From Clostridium sp. CAG:967 (lineage in GTDB: Bacteria > Cyanobacteriota > Vampirovibrionia > Gastranaerophilales > Gastranaerophilaceae): 64,000 nucleotides of DNA. Location of the stretch: assembly GCA_000433095.1 (NCBI GenBank), contig HF991483.1:107784-171783 (forward strand). The letters are read 5' to 3'. Both the position numbers and the translations under genes were made by a program. The notes beneath the pieces were generated by a model that was given only the letters and a program-made list of their open reading frames with translations, ran no database searches and was not told where the DNA came from. Numbering within the stretch: the stretch's first letter is position 1; every line of letters starts with the position of its first letter. Below are positions 27,226 to 35,508 of the stretch, piece by piece.

Positions 27226-28120
27226 CAGCTTTCACCGTTTGACGTGCCATAAAAATACACGCCAGATACATAATCATACCAACTGCAAAAAGTCCTGCAA
27301 TACCGCCAAATGAAGGTTCTGCAAGAATTGAAGTTTTAGCCTGAACAGTTTCAGAAATACTATATAGAATTCCCTGAGTCTGTTCTGTAACTGCACCGGA
27401 AATATTTAATAACGACCATTCAAGTCCGTCAGGTTTTGTTGAAGCATATTGAGAAATAATTCCTGCAAGAATAAGTGAGATTGCGCCAAAGCCGATTGAC
27501 AACTTCTTGCTGTCAACAAATTTTGCTGCTACCATAACCAAACCTGATACAAGACCTTCAACAATTCCTATAGGAAGATGAATAGCTTGCATCAATCCTG
27601 TAAAGTTGAGAACGCTTGATATAGCTATAGAACCTGACAATGCCCCTTCGATTACGACAGCTATTGAACCTAATTGCAGTGCTGCAACAGATGCCAAAAT
27701 TATTCCGAAAACTGCTTTGTTTCTGTTGGCAAGAGGTTTAAAAATAAGAGGATAAGCTGCAAAACAGGCTAAAAATCCCATATTAAATATATTGCATCCA
27801 AGTGCAAGAAGACCGCCGTCTGCAAAAAATACAGCCTGAACAATCAGAATAGAACACATTGCAAGAAATCCCGCATAAGGTCCTAATAATGCAGCCAATA
27901 ACATTCCGCCTACAATATGTCCGCTTGAACCTGTAGAAGGGATTGCAAAATTTATCATCTGCAAAGCAAAAACAAGTGCAGTTAAAGCTACAGTCGGGAG
28001 GATTTTATCTTTCGTAAAATCTTTTCTTGCTTTTTTGTAAGCGTAAAATGCTGTTCCGGCTGCGATTGCAAGCATCGGAATTCCTGTTACAGGACAAATA
28101 ATACCGTTTCCTAAATGCAT
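27215..28120 (-). CDS. Nickel ECF transporter substrate component, NikMN-type fusion
   Basis: A 301-residue integral membrane protein starting MHLGNGIICP: the extreme N-terminal Met-His is the metal-binding start of CbiM/NikM. The core (to about residue 215) has seven or so helices including AIPSTGSSGHIVGGML with the conserved His. The C-terminal part has a loop and a final helix (GLFAVGMIMYLACIFMA) resembling NikN, so it looks like an M-N fusion. NikQ and NikO ATPase parts are not in the window. Between larC and larE, it should supply nickel for cofactor synthesis, as larMN does in lactobacilli. Confidence 0.85.
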   Translation of the reverse strand: MHLGNGIICPVTGIPMLAIAAGTAFYAYKKARKDFTKDKILPTVALTALVFALQMINFAIPSTGSSGHIVGGMLLAALLGPYAGFLAMCSILIVQAVFFADGGLLALGCNIFNMGFLACFAAYPLIFKPLANRNKAVFGIILASVAALQLGSIAVVIEGALSGSIAISSVLNFTGLMQAIHLPIGIVEGLVSGLVMVAAKFVDSKKLSIGFGAISLILAGIISQYASTKPDGLEWSLLNISGAVTEQTQGILYSISETVQAKTSILAEPSFGGIAGLFAVGMIMYLACIFMARQTVKADVQ

Positions 28121-28133
28121 AATTTATCTCCTT

Positions 28134-28865
28134 TTATTTTATAATCATTACTCTTAAAATCGGATTTTCATAAGGTCTTTTTCCTGCCCCGTATCCGACT
28201 TTTTCTATAACAAATTCATCAGGCAGTCTTTCTTCAGAATAAAGTGCTGCTGCAATAGCTGCTCCTGTTGGTGTAACCATTTCACCGTTATTATCCGAAA
28301 TCTTCAATGGCAGACGGTATGCTGCTGCAATTTCACAAACTGCCGGAACAGGAACAGGAATTTTTCCATGCTGGCATTCAACAAAGCCTTGCCCGTCAGT
28401 AAGAGTTGAAAAATAGACTTTTTCAGGGGTCAGGTCGTCAAAAAGTACGGCAAAGCTTACAATGTCAGCAATAGAATCTATTGCGCCGACTTCGTGAAAA
28501 TGGACATCTTTTATATCTTTACCGTGAACTTTACTTTCTGCTTCTGCTACAATTTTAAAAATCTTTTTAGCAAGATTTTTGGCATTTTCGGTTGTATCTG
28601 CTCTGTCAATAATCGCATTTACATCATCAAGATTGCGATGCTCATGGTGATGTCCGTGATGGTGATGCTCAGGTAAAATTACATCGAAATCCGATGCCAT
28701 AATTGCATTCACTGCTTTTTTAGAAATAACATAACCGAATTCGTTATCAAGCTTCATAGAAGCCAGAGCTTTGTCAAGTTTTTCACGGCTTGCACCCAAA
28801 TCTAAAAGCGCTGCAACTGACATATCTCCGGATATACCTGATTTACATTCAAAATATAAGTTCAT
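28134..28865 (-). CDS. larC: LarC N-terminal part (LarC1), nickel insertase
   Basis: A 243-residue protein matching the first part of LarC, the CTP-dependent nickel insertase: FECKSGISGDMSVAALLDLG at the start, a histidine-rich metal loop (eight His within 67-76), DVHFHEVGAIDSIADIV, PVPVPAV and GEMVTPTGAA. It stops at NPILRVMIIK, where full LarC continues for about 150 residues (LarC2). Only 13 bases separate its stop from the nikMN start, so no LarC2 follows, unlike Lactiplantibacillus where LarC1 and LarC2 are joined by ribosomal frameshifting. LarC2 may be encoded elsewhere, or this is a short functional form. Confidence 0.88.
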   Translation of the reverse strand: MNLYFECKSGISGDMSVAALLDLGASREKLDKALASMKLDNEFGYVISKKAVNAIMASDFDVILPEHHHHGHHHEHRNLDDVNAIIDRADTTENAKNLAKKIFKIVAEAESKVHGKDIKDVHFHEVGAIDSIADIVSFAVLFDDLTPEKVYFSTLTDGQGFVECQHGKIPVPVPAVCEIAAAYRLPLKISDNNGEMVTPTGAAIAAALYSEERLPDEFVIEKVGYGAGKRPYENPILRVMIIK

Positions 28866-29539
28866 TAATTACCTCCGCATATTTTTTGATTAATTTGATT
28901 GGCGCTGTAACCTGCATTGAAGCCGTTATCAATATTTACAACCGTCATTCCTTCTGCACAAGAGTTTAACATTGTTAAAAGGGCGGAAAGTCCGTTTAAA
29001 GAAGCTCCGTATCCCACTGATGTTGGAACAGCAATAACCGGTATATCTGCAAGTCCGGTTAAAATTCCGCCAAGAGCTCCCTCCATACCTGCAACAGCTA
29101 TTATAACGTTTGCTTTCTTTATGTTATCCAGATTGTCAAAAAGTCTGTGAATTCCTGCAACTCCAATATCGTAATACTTTTTGACACTGCTCCCGTAAAA
29201 TTCCGCAACAGCAGCAGCTTCTTCCGCAACGGGAATGTCTCCTGTTCCGCCTGTACAGATTGCAATTTCGCCGACTTTATCAATTTTATTTTGAATTAAA
29301 GTAACAACCCTTGCCTGTTCATTATAACTAATTTCAGGCAACGCTGCTTTTAAAGCATTTGCCTGCTCTAATGAAGCTCTTGTTCCTATTACATTTTGTC
29401 CTTGATTTTTGAATTCGGTAAAGATTTTCGTTAATTGCTCATTTGTCTTGCATTCGCAAAAAACAGCTTCTGAAAATCCCCGTCGTTTTTGACGTTCAAT
29501 ATCAAGTTTTGCAAAATCTAAGTCAATGTATTTTTTCAT
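28865..29539 (-). CDS. larB: Pyridinium-3,5-biscarboxylic acid mononucleotide synthase LarB
   Basis: LarB carboxylates nicotinic acid adenine dinucleotide and starts nickel-pincer nucleotide synthesis. The 224-residue protein has RRGFSEAVFCECK at the N-terminus and a PurE-like C-terminal domain with ICTGGTGDIPVAEEAA, YDIGVAGIHR, VAGMEGALGG and VPTSVGYGAS. I start at ATG 29539, preceded by GGGAGAG; an upstream in-frame ATG at 29566 lies deeper in the preceding gene. It overlaps the preceding gene by 17 bases and shares its last base with the larC start. Confidence 0.93.
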   Translation of the reverse strand: MKKYIDLDFAKLDIERQKRRGFSEAVFCECKTNEQLTKIFTEFKNQGQNVIGTRASLEQANALKAALPEISYNEQARVVTLIQNKIDKVGEIAICTGGTGDIPVAEEAAAVAEFYGSSVKKYYDIGVAGIHRLFDNLDNIKKANVIIAVAGMEGALGGILTGLADIPVIAVPTSVGYGASLNGLSALLTMLNSCAEGMTVVNIDNGFNAGYSANQINQKICGGN

Positions 29540-30581
29540 TTTGACTCTCCCTGTTATCTCGTTCAAATTTTTGTTTTGTGGCTATCCTGTTTAATAGAGC
29601 TACAGCAGCGGCTATTGCCATTGTGTTTGTGAAAAATGTCAGACCGTAAGCCCAATTTTTGGATTTTAACATTAATTTTTGCTGCTCTTTTGGCAATGAA
29701 AGAATTTCTTTATATGATTTTATTTTTCCGTTTTCAATAACATTTGTTTTAAATAATCTGTCAAATTTTTTGTAAATCGGAGTTTGGATTAACTTTTCTC
29801 CATAGAACATCAATGGAACTGTTATGGCAAAACGCCTTGCATTTTCAAGTTTTTCGTACTTATCTCTGCTTGCATAAAAGTAGCTTGCAATACTGACAGG
29901 ATATATTAAGGCTCCGTAATGAGCAAGTTCCAAGTCACAGTTTTTTGTAAAATCAAGATGTTTTAAGGTTTTATTTAAGGCAGGTTCAATTTTTTTATAA
30001 ATATTTTTATTTTTAGATAATGCTAGCACTCCGCCTGTTGCTCCCAGTCCTGCAAGTGCTGTTAAACCAAGTGTCTTTAAAAGTTTTACTGCTTTTTGTT
30101 TCGCTTGTTCTTTTTCATTTTGTTGTTTTTTTTGTTCCAAACCAACGACGGATGTAAACTCTTTTTTTCCGCTGTTTGACAGTGTCATAAGGTTTCTTAA
30201 AGGTGCAATTCCGAAAACAAGCGGCAGAATAAGACTGAATGTTGATGCAATTTGTCCGAATTTACCAAGTTTTATCGATTTTGCTAATTTTTTGTCATTT
30301 AAATGTTTAAGCTCATTAAAAGGCATTGAAAGCTGCTCTTTATTTAAGCCGTTGACTTTTGTAAAAGCTAATGATGCAGTTTTGGCAGCGGCAGGTGCGG
30401 AAAAATAAAATACAACAGATTCTGATATTTCTGCAAAACTGATTTCTTTAGATTCATCTTTTGTCCGTGACAACCCGAGCCTTGAAATGAGGCAGCCTCC
30501 GGTATCCCTTGCAAACATCCCGATTGAAGAGCTTGTTTCTAAACTTTTTAAAACATTTGTTGCAACTGATAAACTACACAT
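29523..30581 (-). CDS. Membrane protein of unknown function
   Basis: Not recognised. The 352 residues have a Ser/Thr-rich N-terminus, a lysine/glutamine-rich linker (EQKKQQNEKEQAKQK), and about five hydrophobic stretches (FGQIASTFSLILPLVFGIA, TLGLTALAGLGATGG, LIYPVSIASYFYA, RFAITVPLMFYG, LTFFTNTMAIAAAVALL). TAGGAG precedes the ATG, and it lies between the CheR-like gene (5-base gap) and larB (17-base overlap), so it is translated with the operon. Resembles other lineage-specific membrane proteins with poorly conserved helices; a role in nickel or redox metabolism is only suggested by position. Confidence 0.65.
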   Translation of the reverse strand: MCSLSVATNVLKSLETSSSIGMFARDTGGCLISRLGLSRTKDESKEISFAEISESVVFYFSAPAAAKTASLAFTKVNGLNKEQLSMPFNELKHLNDKKLAKSIKLGKFGQIASTFSLILPLVFGIAPLRNLMTLSNSGKKEFTSVVGLEQKKQQNEKEQAKQKAVKLLKTLGLTALAGLGATGGVLALSKNKNIYKKIEPALNKTLKHLDFTKNCDLELAHYGALIYPVSIASYFYASRDKYEKLENARRFAITVPLMFYGEKLIQTPIYKKFDRLFKTNVIENGKIKSYKEILSLPKEQQKLMLKSKNWAYGLTFFTNTMAIAAAVALLNRIATKQKFERDNRESQNEKIH

Positions 30582-30586
30582 AACTC

Positions 30587-31411
30587 CTACTTTTCAAAAA
30601 ATACAAATTGTTCATACACGGGTTTGGTTTTTGGTGTTCCTGCGTATACAGCCGGATAATCGGTTTCTGCGTTTGTGAATACTTCTGTTTTTATACCTTT
30701 AAAACCATTGCGCTGAAGAGAATCTGAAGCATCGCTTTTGTACAAATCAGACTGCCCTATTCCTATAATGGTCTTAGCATTGCTGTGCTCATACAAATCT
30801 TTTGCAATATTGTTCTGCTCATCTAATTTATTAAATCCCCAGCCGTTTCTGAAAAAAAGTGCACTGTCTGCAAAATCTTTTTGCATAACGGCTTTGCGGA
30901 TATCCTGAACAGAAAATTCAACTTTATCACGTAATTCAGGTTTGACTTTGTATGGGAAAAATTCAATACCGCTCATTATCTGAACATCTTCCTGGTTATT
31001 TTTTTCAAAATATTTTAAGGCATCAAGATTTTTTAGATATTCTATATCTCTGTTATGAAGAAAAATTTTACTTTCATCAGCTTCTTTTATAATTGACGGT
31101 GACAAATCGGAGGATAATACAGGGAAAAATTTCTTAGCTTTTGCACCGAGTGTTCTGATTGCATTTATTACAAATGTGTAAGCATCGGAGCCGTCTGAAC
31201 CACCGTAAAAATTTATATTTGTCATCCCCTGCTTTTCAAATCTGTCATATAAAAGAGCAGGCAGCTTTTCCCAATTGTAATCTTTGCGGGCAAGGTTGGT
31301 ATAATGACAGGCATGAATTGTACTGCAATCATTTGCGGTATTTATAATGCCGCTTAGTCTTGTTGAAGTAAAAGACGGTGATTGTTTGTGGGAACTATTC
31401 ATTATTTTCAT
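30587..31411 (-). CDS. CheR-like SAM-dependent methyltransferase domain protein
   Basis: A 274-residue protein whose middle resembles the catalytic domain of CheR: a glycine loop NFYGGSDGSDAYTFVI (CheR: GCSTGEEPYSLA), a SSDLSPSIIKEAD segment (the D-binding strand), VEFSVQDI, and ALFFRNGWGF (CheR: CRNVLIYF). The CheR N-terminal helical domain is missing and the N-terminus is Ser/Thr-rich. No chemotaxis genes are nearby. It could methylate a protein carboxylate or be a non-catalytic relative; substrate unknown. It overlaps tatC by 17 bases. Confidence 0.6.
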   Translation of the reverse strand: MKIMNSSHKQSPSFTSTRLSGIINTANDCSTIHACHYTNLARKDYNWEKLPALLYDRFEKQGMTNINFYGGSDGSDAYTFVINAIRTLGAKAKKFFPVLSSDLSPSIIKEADESKIFLHNRDIEYLKNLDALKYFEKNNQEDVQIMSGIEFFPYKVKPELRDKVEFSVQDIRKAVMQKDFADSALFFRNGWGFNKLDEQNNIAKDLYEHSNAKTIIGIGQSDLYKSDASDSLQRNGFKGIKTEVFTNAETDYPAVYAGTPKTKPVYEQFVFFEK

Positions 31412-32117
31412 TTTTTACTCCTTTTGAAAACAACAGTCCCAGTTCAAAAAGTAAATATGTCGGAATACCCAGCATCAACTGGCTTACAACATCAGGAGGC
31501 GTTAGAATTGCCGCAATAATCAGAATAACCACAAAAACATAAGGACGAAGATTACTTACGGATTCATACGAAATTACCCCTGATTTAATGAGTGCATTTG
31601 TTATAAGAGGCATCTGGAACATTAAGCCGAAAGCTACTGACATCATAAGCATCAGGTTTATTATATTTGAAATCCCGAACATGGGATTTATGTTCTGTGA
31701 TGAAAAGCTTAAGCCGAATTTTATAACCAGAGGCAGAATAACAAAAATGCAAAATGCTGCCCCGCATACGAAAAGAAAAGTCGATATAAATACAGTATTT
31801 TTTATAAATTTTCTTTCATTTTCATAAAGTGCAGGAAGTATAAAATCCCATATTTTTTTCGCAATATACGGAAAGCAAATAATTAAATCAAGAACAAGTG
31901 CAGTTTTAATTTGTATTATAAAAACTTCTGCGGGTGAGAAAAAGTTTAGAGTAACCTTGCTGTCTGAAATAATTATATCAATCAGCAAATTCAAACATTT
32001 TGGCGCTGCAATTAATGCGACAGGCAGCATTACACCAAGAGAAATAATACATTTTAGCAGGGTTTCTCTTAGTGCTTCCAAATGTGTTATTAAACTTTCA
32101 TCTTTATTTTCATTCAT
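31395..32117 (-). CDS. tatC: Sec-independent protein translocase subunit TatC
   Basis: A 240-residue six-helix inner-membrane protein, the receptor for twin-arginine signal peptides. The cytoplasmic N-terminus carries LITHLEALRETLLKC (family HLEELRxR), followed by IKTALVLDLIICFPYIAKKIWDFILPALYENERKF, a region conserved in TatC, then paired C-terminal helices (YVFVVILIIAAILTPPDVVSQ). It lies three bases after tatA; with no tatB seen, this is a minimal TatAC pair. Two Tat-type substrates are encoded just upstream in the same operon. Confidence 0.95.
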   Translation of the reverse strand: MNENKDESLITHLEALRETLLKCIISLGVMLPVALIAAPKCLNLLIDIIISDSKVTLNFFSPAEVFIIQIKTALVLDLIICFPYIAKKIWDFILPALYENERKFIKNTVFISTFLFVCGAAFCIFVILPLVIKFGLSFSSQNINPMFGISNIINLMLMMSVAFGLMFQMPLITNALIKSGVISYESVSNLRPYVFVVILIIAAILTPPDVVSQLMLGIPTYLLFELGLLFSKGVKNENNE

Positions 32118-32120
32118 AAA

Positions 32121-32336
32121 TTATACGTCTTTGGGCTGGTATTCTTCCGGTTTATCACTATCATTTTCAATAGCATCTTTAAGCCCCTGTGCTTCTTCTT
32201 TCAAAATATTTTTTGCTTTTTTGTATTCGTAAGATGCTCTGCCTAAAGCTCTTGCGATTTCGGGAATTCTTTTTCCGCCGAACAGTAATAAAATTACAAC
32301 TAATATTAGTAAAATTTCGGTAATTCCTAATGACAT
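32121..32336 (-). CDS. tatA: Twin-arginine translocase pore subunit TatA
   Basis: A 71-residue protein: short membrane helix (SLGITEILLILVVILLLFG), the GGKRIPEIARALGRA hinge and amphipathic helix, then an acidic charged tail. This is the TatA/E type. It oligomerises to form the Tat translocation pore. AAAGGAG precedes the ATG, and tatC follows. Confidence 0.95.
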   Translation of the reverse strand: MSLGITEILLILVVILLLFGGKRIPEIARALGRASYEYKKAKNILKEEAQGLKDAIENDSDKPEEYQPKDV

Positions 32337-32349
32337 TTTTATTCTCCTT

Positions 32350-33627
32350 TTATATTGTTTTTTGTTCCTTTATAGGGAAAATTTCTATAGCACTAAAATG
32401 ACAGGCGTTTTTACAGGCTCCGCATCCTATGCATTTAGCAGCATTCAGAACAGTTTTTCCTTCAACTGTAATTATAGCACGGGTAGGACAAGCCTCTGCA
32501 CAGAGCCCGCAAGCACTGCATTTATCATCTTTTATCATTGCCATTGCAATTCTTGTTCTTTGTTTTTCTTCTAAATTTATACGCTTAATCGCACCGGAAG
32601 GACAAACTTGCGAACATTTGTTACAGTCGAACTTGCAAGGAGCTTCTGAATAATCTAAATGAACTGCACCGTATTCAGAGTTTGCTTTCTTAATAATTTT
32701 GTTCGGACAGTTTTCAACGCACAGATTACAATTCAGACATTTATTGAAAAATTTTTCTTTATTATCTGCTCCTGGAGGTAAAATTACATCTTTTATTTTC
32801 TCTGTAATTTTCTCCTTTAATTCTATACCTGCTTTAATCATACCGCCGAAAAGTGCAAAAGCTGCGGCGGCTATTATAATTTCACGACGTTTAAGGTTAA
32901 ACTTGACGGCTTTTTTCGGCTCAATTCCGTATTTGACAGCATCTTTACGGCAAGAATCAATACATTTAAGACATTTAATACAAGTTTCGTTGTCAACAAT
33001 TTTTTCTTTTGAATTTATACAGCCGGATGGACAATTTCTTTCACACATTCCGTATTTTAAGCAATCATCTGTCATATAAATTTTGTTTAGCGAAAATTTG
33101 GACACTAAACCTAAAACTGTTCCGACAGGACAAAAGTTTGTACAAAAAATTCTGTCTTTAAGTAAAACTACAGCCAAAATTATTATTACGGCGGTAATCC
33201 CCATAGCTGCATGCGATAAGGCAGAACCAAACAACGTATATGGTTCAATATATCTTATTGCAATAGCGCTTCCTCCTATAAGAATTCCCCACGTAATTGC
33301 GGCAACAAAGTATTTTAAAGGAAAGTTTGCCTGCGGGGTACACTTATTTTTTCTAAAGCGGTTTTTAACAAAGCCGATAATTTCCTGAACAATTCCAAAA
33401 GGACAGATTGTAGAGCAGTAAATTCTTCCGCAAAAAAAGGTTAAACCTGCAAGAAATAATAAAACAAGAAGTGCAATAACGGAAAAATCGGTTATTACTC
33501 TCTGAAATAGAGGCAAAAACTGTAAATCAAAAACTTTTACAGGATAGAACAGACCGGCAATTCCTAAAATTGCAAGGGTGAAAATTATTCCTGCTGTCAC
33601 AAGTCTTATTTTATATGCATTTTTCAT
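32350..33627 (-). CDS. NapH-NapG-like fusion: quinol dehydrogenase polyferredoxin with internal Tat signal
   Basis: A 425-residue membrane iron-sulfur protein. Residues 1-160 hold four helices and the NapH/MauN-type cysteines CGRIYCSTICP (66-76) and FCTNFCP (161-167). A cytoplasmic ferredoxin section (about 189-230) follows. Then comes NLKRREIIIAAAAFALFGG (244-262), a twin-arginine sequence (R247-R248) plus hydrophobic core as in NapG Tat signals. The remaining 150 residues carry four CxxCxxCxxxCP-type cluster motifs (C297, C331, C370, C399 lead residues), matching NapG. The layout predicts quinol oxidation at the membrane and electron delivery to the periplasm, probably to the exported reductase encoded upstream. 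Confidence 0.82.
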   Translation of the reverse strand: MKNAYKIRLVTAGIIFTLAILGIAGLFYPVKVFDLQFLPLFQRVITDFSVIALLVLLFLAGLTFFCGRIYCSTICPFGIVQEIIGFVKNRFRKNKCTPQANFPLKYFVAAITWGILIGGSAIAIRYIEPYTLFGSALSHAAMGITAVIIILAVVLLKDRIFCTNFCPVGTVLGLVSKFSLNKIYMTDDCLKYGMCERNCPSGCINSKEKIVDNETCIKCLKCIDSCRKDAVKYGIEPKKAVKFNLKRREIIIAAAAFALFGGMIKAGIELKEKITEKIKDVILPPGADNKEKFFNKCLNCNLCVENCPNKIIKKANSEYGAVHLDYSEAPCKFDCNKCSQVCPSGAIKRINLEEKQRTRIAMAMIKDDKCSACGLCAEACPTRAIITVEGKTVLNAAKCIGCGACKNACHFSAIEIFPIKEQKTI

Positions 33628-34871
33628 TATTTGTTCATCCTCTGTTCAGCTTCTTTGTGTGTTTTTTCAACATCTGCCAGAAGTTTTGGAATATCAAGCG
33701 ATTGAGGACAGTTTTTGTTACACAATCCGCATTTGATACATTTGTCTGCACGGGTTGATTCTTCAAGTGCGTTATAGTTATAAACGAACATGAAACCTGC
33801 ATTTGGTGCACTGTTTCCTTTATACATGTTGTAAAGTCCGAAAATTGCAGGAATATTTATTCCTCTCGGACAGACTTCCATACAGTATTTGCAGGCTGTA
33901 CAGTTTATTGCGCCTTGAGATTGGATAATTTGCGCTATTTCATGTGCGGTTTCTTCTTCTTTTTGGGTAAATTCTTTGTAATTTACAAATGTATCTACAT
34001 TTTCTTTCAGCTGCTGCAAATTACTCATCCCGCTTAGAATTGTAAATACACGAGGTTTATTGGCAACCCATCTCAGACCGAATGATGCCTGAGTCTGGTC
34101 AGGACATTTTTCTTTAAGTTTTTGTGCAGCTTTGTCGGGAAGATTGCACAACACGCCGCCACGTAAAGGCTCCATTACAATAACCGGAACATTTGCCTCA
34201 TCTGCAATTTTATAAAGTTCATCAGCATTTACAACCTCCCAATCAAGGTAGTTTATCTGAAGCTGGCAAAAATCCCATTTATGTTCATTGATAACTTCTT
34301 TTAACATAGCAGGATCTCCGTGAAATGAAAATCCCAAATGTTTGATTTTACCTTCTTTTTTAAGCTTTAAAAGCTCGTCATACATATTGTTGTCACGGTA
34401 ATTTTTCAAGGTGTTTTTGTTAATATTGTGCACCATGTAGTTGTCGAAATATTCAACCTGACATTTTTTTAACTGCTCGTTGAAAAGTTTGTGAACATCA
34501 GCAGGAGAATTTACAAGATAAGCCGGATTTTTATCGGTAAGTATAAAACTTTCTCTCGGGTATTGTTTGAGTATTTCTCCGATAGCATTTTCTGATTTGC
34601 CTTCAACATACATGTAAGCTGTATCAAAGTAATTAGCTCCATGTTCCATTGCATAAGCAACCATTTTATCAAGTTCGACCATATCTATTTTTCCGTTGCG
34701 CATTGGCAGACGCATGCAGCCAAGTGCAATTAGAGGCATATCGGTATTATCAAACTTTCTTCTTACAACCTGATTTTCTGATTTTTTTATTTGTTTTTTG
34801 CCGCAGCCTGAAAGCAGCGCTGTTCCTCCTACGGCAAGAGCTGAATTAATAATAAATTCTCTGCGTTTCAC
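33627..34871 (-). CDS. Tat-exported lipoprotein aldo/keto reductase with C-terminal 2[4Fe-4S] domain
   Basis: A 414-residue protein. The N-terminus MKRREFIINSAL...ALLSGC combines a twin-arginine signal (R3-R4, F6) with a lipobox ending at C23, so it should be a folded, lipid-anchored periplasmic protein. The aldo/keto reductase barrel has the catalytic set D83, Y88, K114 and H148. The C-terminal domain has two cluster motifs, CTACKYCMEVCPRG and CIKCGLCNKNCPQS. Start is GTG at 34871, with GGGAGA upstream. It shares one base with the next gene, the NapGH-like fusion, and tatA-tatC follow. Substrate unknown; electrons could come through ferredoxin clusters instead of free NADPH. Confidence 0.85.
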   Translation of the reverse strand: MKRREFIINSALAVGGTALLSGCGKKQIKKSENQVVRRKFDNTDMPLIALGCMRLPMRNGKIDMVELDKMVAYAMEHGANYFDTAYMYVEGKSENAIGEILKQYPRESFILTDKNPAYLVNSPADVHKLFNEQLKKCQVEYFDNYMVHNINKNTLKNYRDNNMYDELLKLKKEGKIKHLGFSFHGDPAMLKEVINEHKWDFCQLQINYLDWEVVNADELYKIADEANVPVIVMEPLRGGVLCNLPDKAAQKLKEKCPDQTQASFGLRWVANKPRVFTILSGMSNLQQLKENVDTFVNYKEFTQKEEETAHEIAQIIQSQGAINCTACKYCMEVCPRGINIPAIFGLYNMYKGNSAPNAGFMFVYNYNALEESTRADKCIKCGLCNKNCPQSLDIPKLLADVEKTHKEAEQRMNK

Positions 34872-34883
34872 CTGTGTATCTCC

Positions 34884-35453
34884 CTAAAATTTCAGATTAT
34901 TTAACCATTTTTTTATTTCACCGTCTGCTGCGGAATTTTCATAAGACGTATACCCTGCCAATACTTTTGCATCGGGTGCAAGTTTTTGCATATCAGTGTA
35001 TGTTGAAGATGCTCCGCCGCCACCATGTGTACAGAATGGAACTATTGTTTTTCCGTTAAAGTTATTTTTAGCAATAAAAGTTTTTACCGGAGGCGCCATT
35101 GTGTACCACCAAACAGGAGTTCCTACAAAGATTATATCATAATCAGACGTATTGCCGTTATTTTTAAGTTCAGGAAAAACGTTATTTTCTTTTTCAAGTT
35201 TTCCTTGATTAACAACAGCATTGTATTCTTTCGGATATGGATTTTTCGGGGTAATCTCAAATAGATCGCCGCCTGTAATTTTTTGAATTTTTTCAGCTGC
35301 TGCTTTAGTGTTTCCTGAATGTGAAAAATATGCAATAAGAATTTTTTTATCACTCATATTGACCTCCTTATATTGATTAGCAAAAACCTTATATGCTGCA
35401 CCTGCGCATATTACAATAAACAAACCGATAATAATCCATATTTTAGTATTCAT
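34884..35453 (-). CDS. Flavodoxin with an N-terminal membrane anchor and a second internal start
   Basis: The long form (189 residues, ATG 35453, AGGAGA upstream) starts with a membrane helix (KIWIIIGLFIVICAGAAY). The flavodoxin domain follows: phosphate loop AYFSHSGNTKAAAEK, VGTPVWWYTMAPPV around the FMN, and PFCTHGGGG. A second ATG at 35357 (MSDKKILIAYF) is preceded by a perfect AAGGAGGT five bases away, which would yield a 157-residue soluble flavodoxin lacking the anchor. First gene of the eleven-gene operon, 12 bases before the Tat reductase; it may supply electrons or handle quinones. Upstream of 35453 there is a palindrome in the promoter. Confidence 0.88.
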   Translation of the reverse strand: MNTKIWIIIGLFIVICAGAAYKVFANQYKEVNMSDKKILIAYFSHSGNTKAAAEKIQKITGGDLFEITPKNPYPKEYNAVVNQGKLEKENNVFPELKNNGNTSDYDIIFVGTPVWWYTMAPPVKTFIAKNNFNGKTIVPFCTHGGGGASSTYTDMQKLAPDAKVLAGYTSYENSAADGEIKKWLNNLKF

Positions 35454-35493
35454 TGTTTCTCCTATATTTAGTAACAATTTACATTTTACAACT

Positions 35494-35508
35494 TGATAGC
35501 TGCTATCA
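35494..35508. promoter_or_regulatory. 15-bp palindrome within the flavodoxin-operon promoter
   Basis: Perfect palindrome TGATAGC-T-GCTATCA. On the minus strand TTGACT (35508-35513) and TGTAAA (35485-35490) form a -35/-10 pair 17 bases apart; the palindrome sits in the spacer, a common place for a repressor or MerR-type site. The protein binding it is unknown; it does not match the nearby TetR site. Confidence 0.6.

Noticed and set aside
28120..28140. Programmed frameshift joining LarC1 to LarC2
   Set aside because: Only 13 bases separate larC from nikMN and the following frame is clearly a NikM start (MHLGNG), so no LarC2 lies downstream.
31957..33388. Plus-strand frames opposite the tat and NapGH-like genes
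   Set aside because: They are antisense shadows of conserved minus-strand genes and show no ribosome sites or family motifs.
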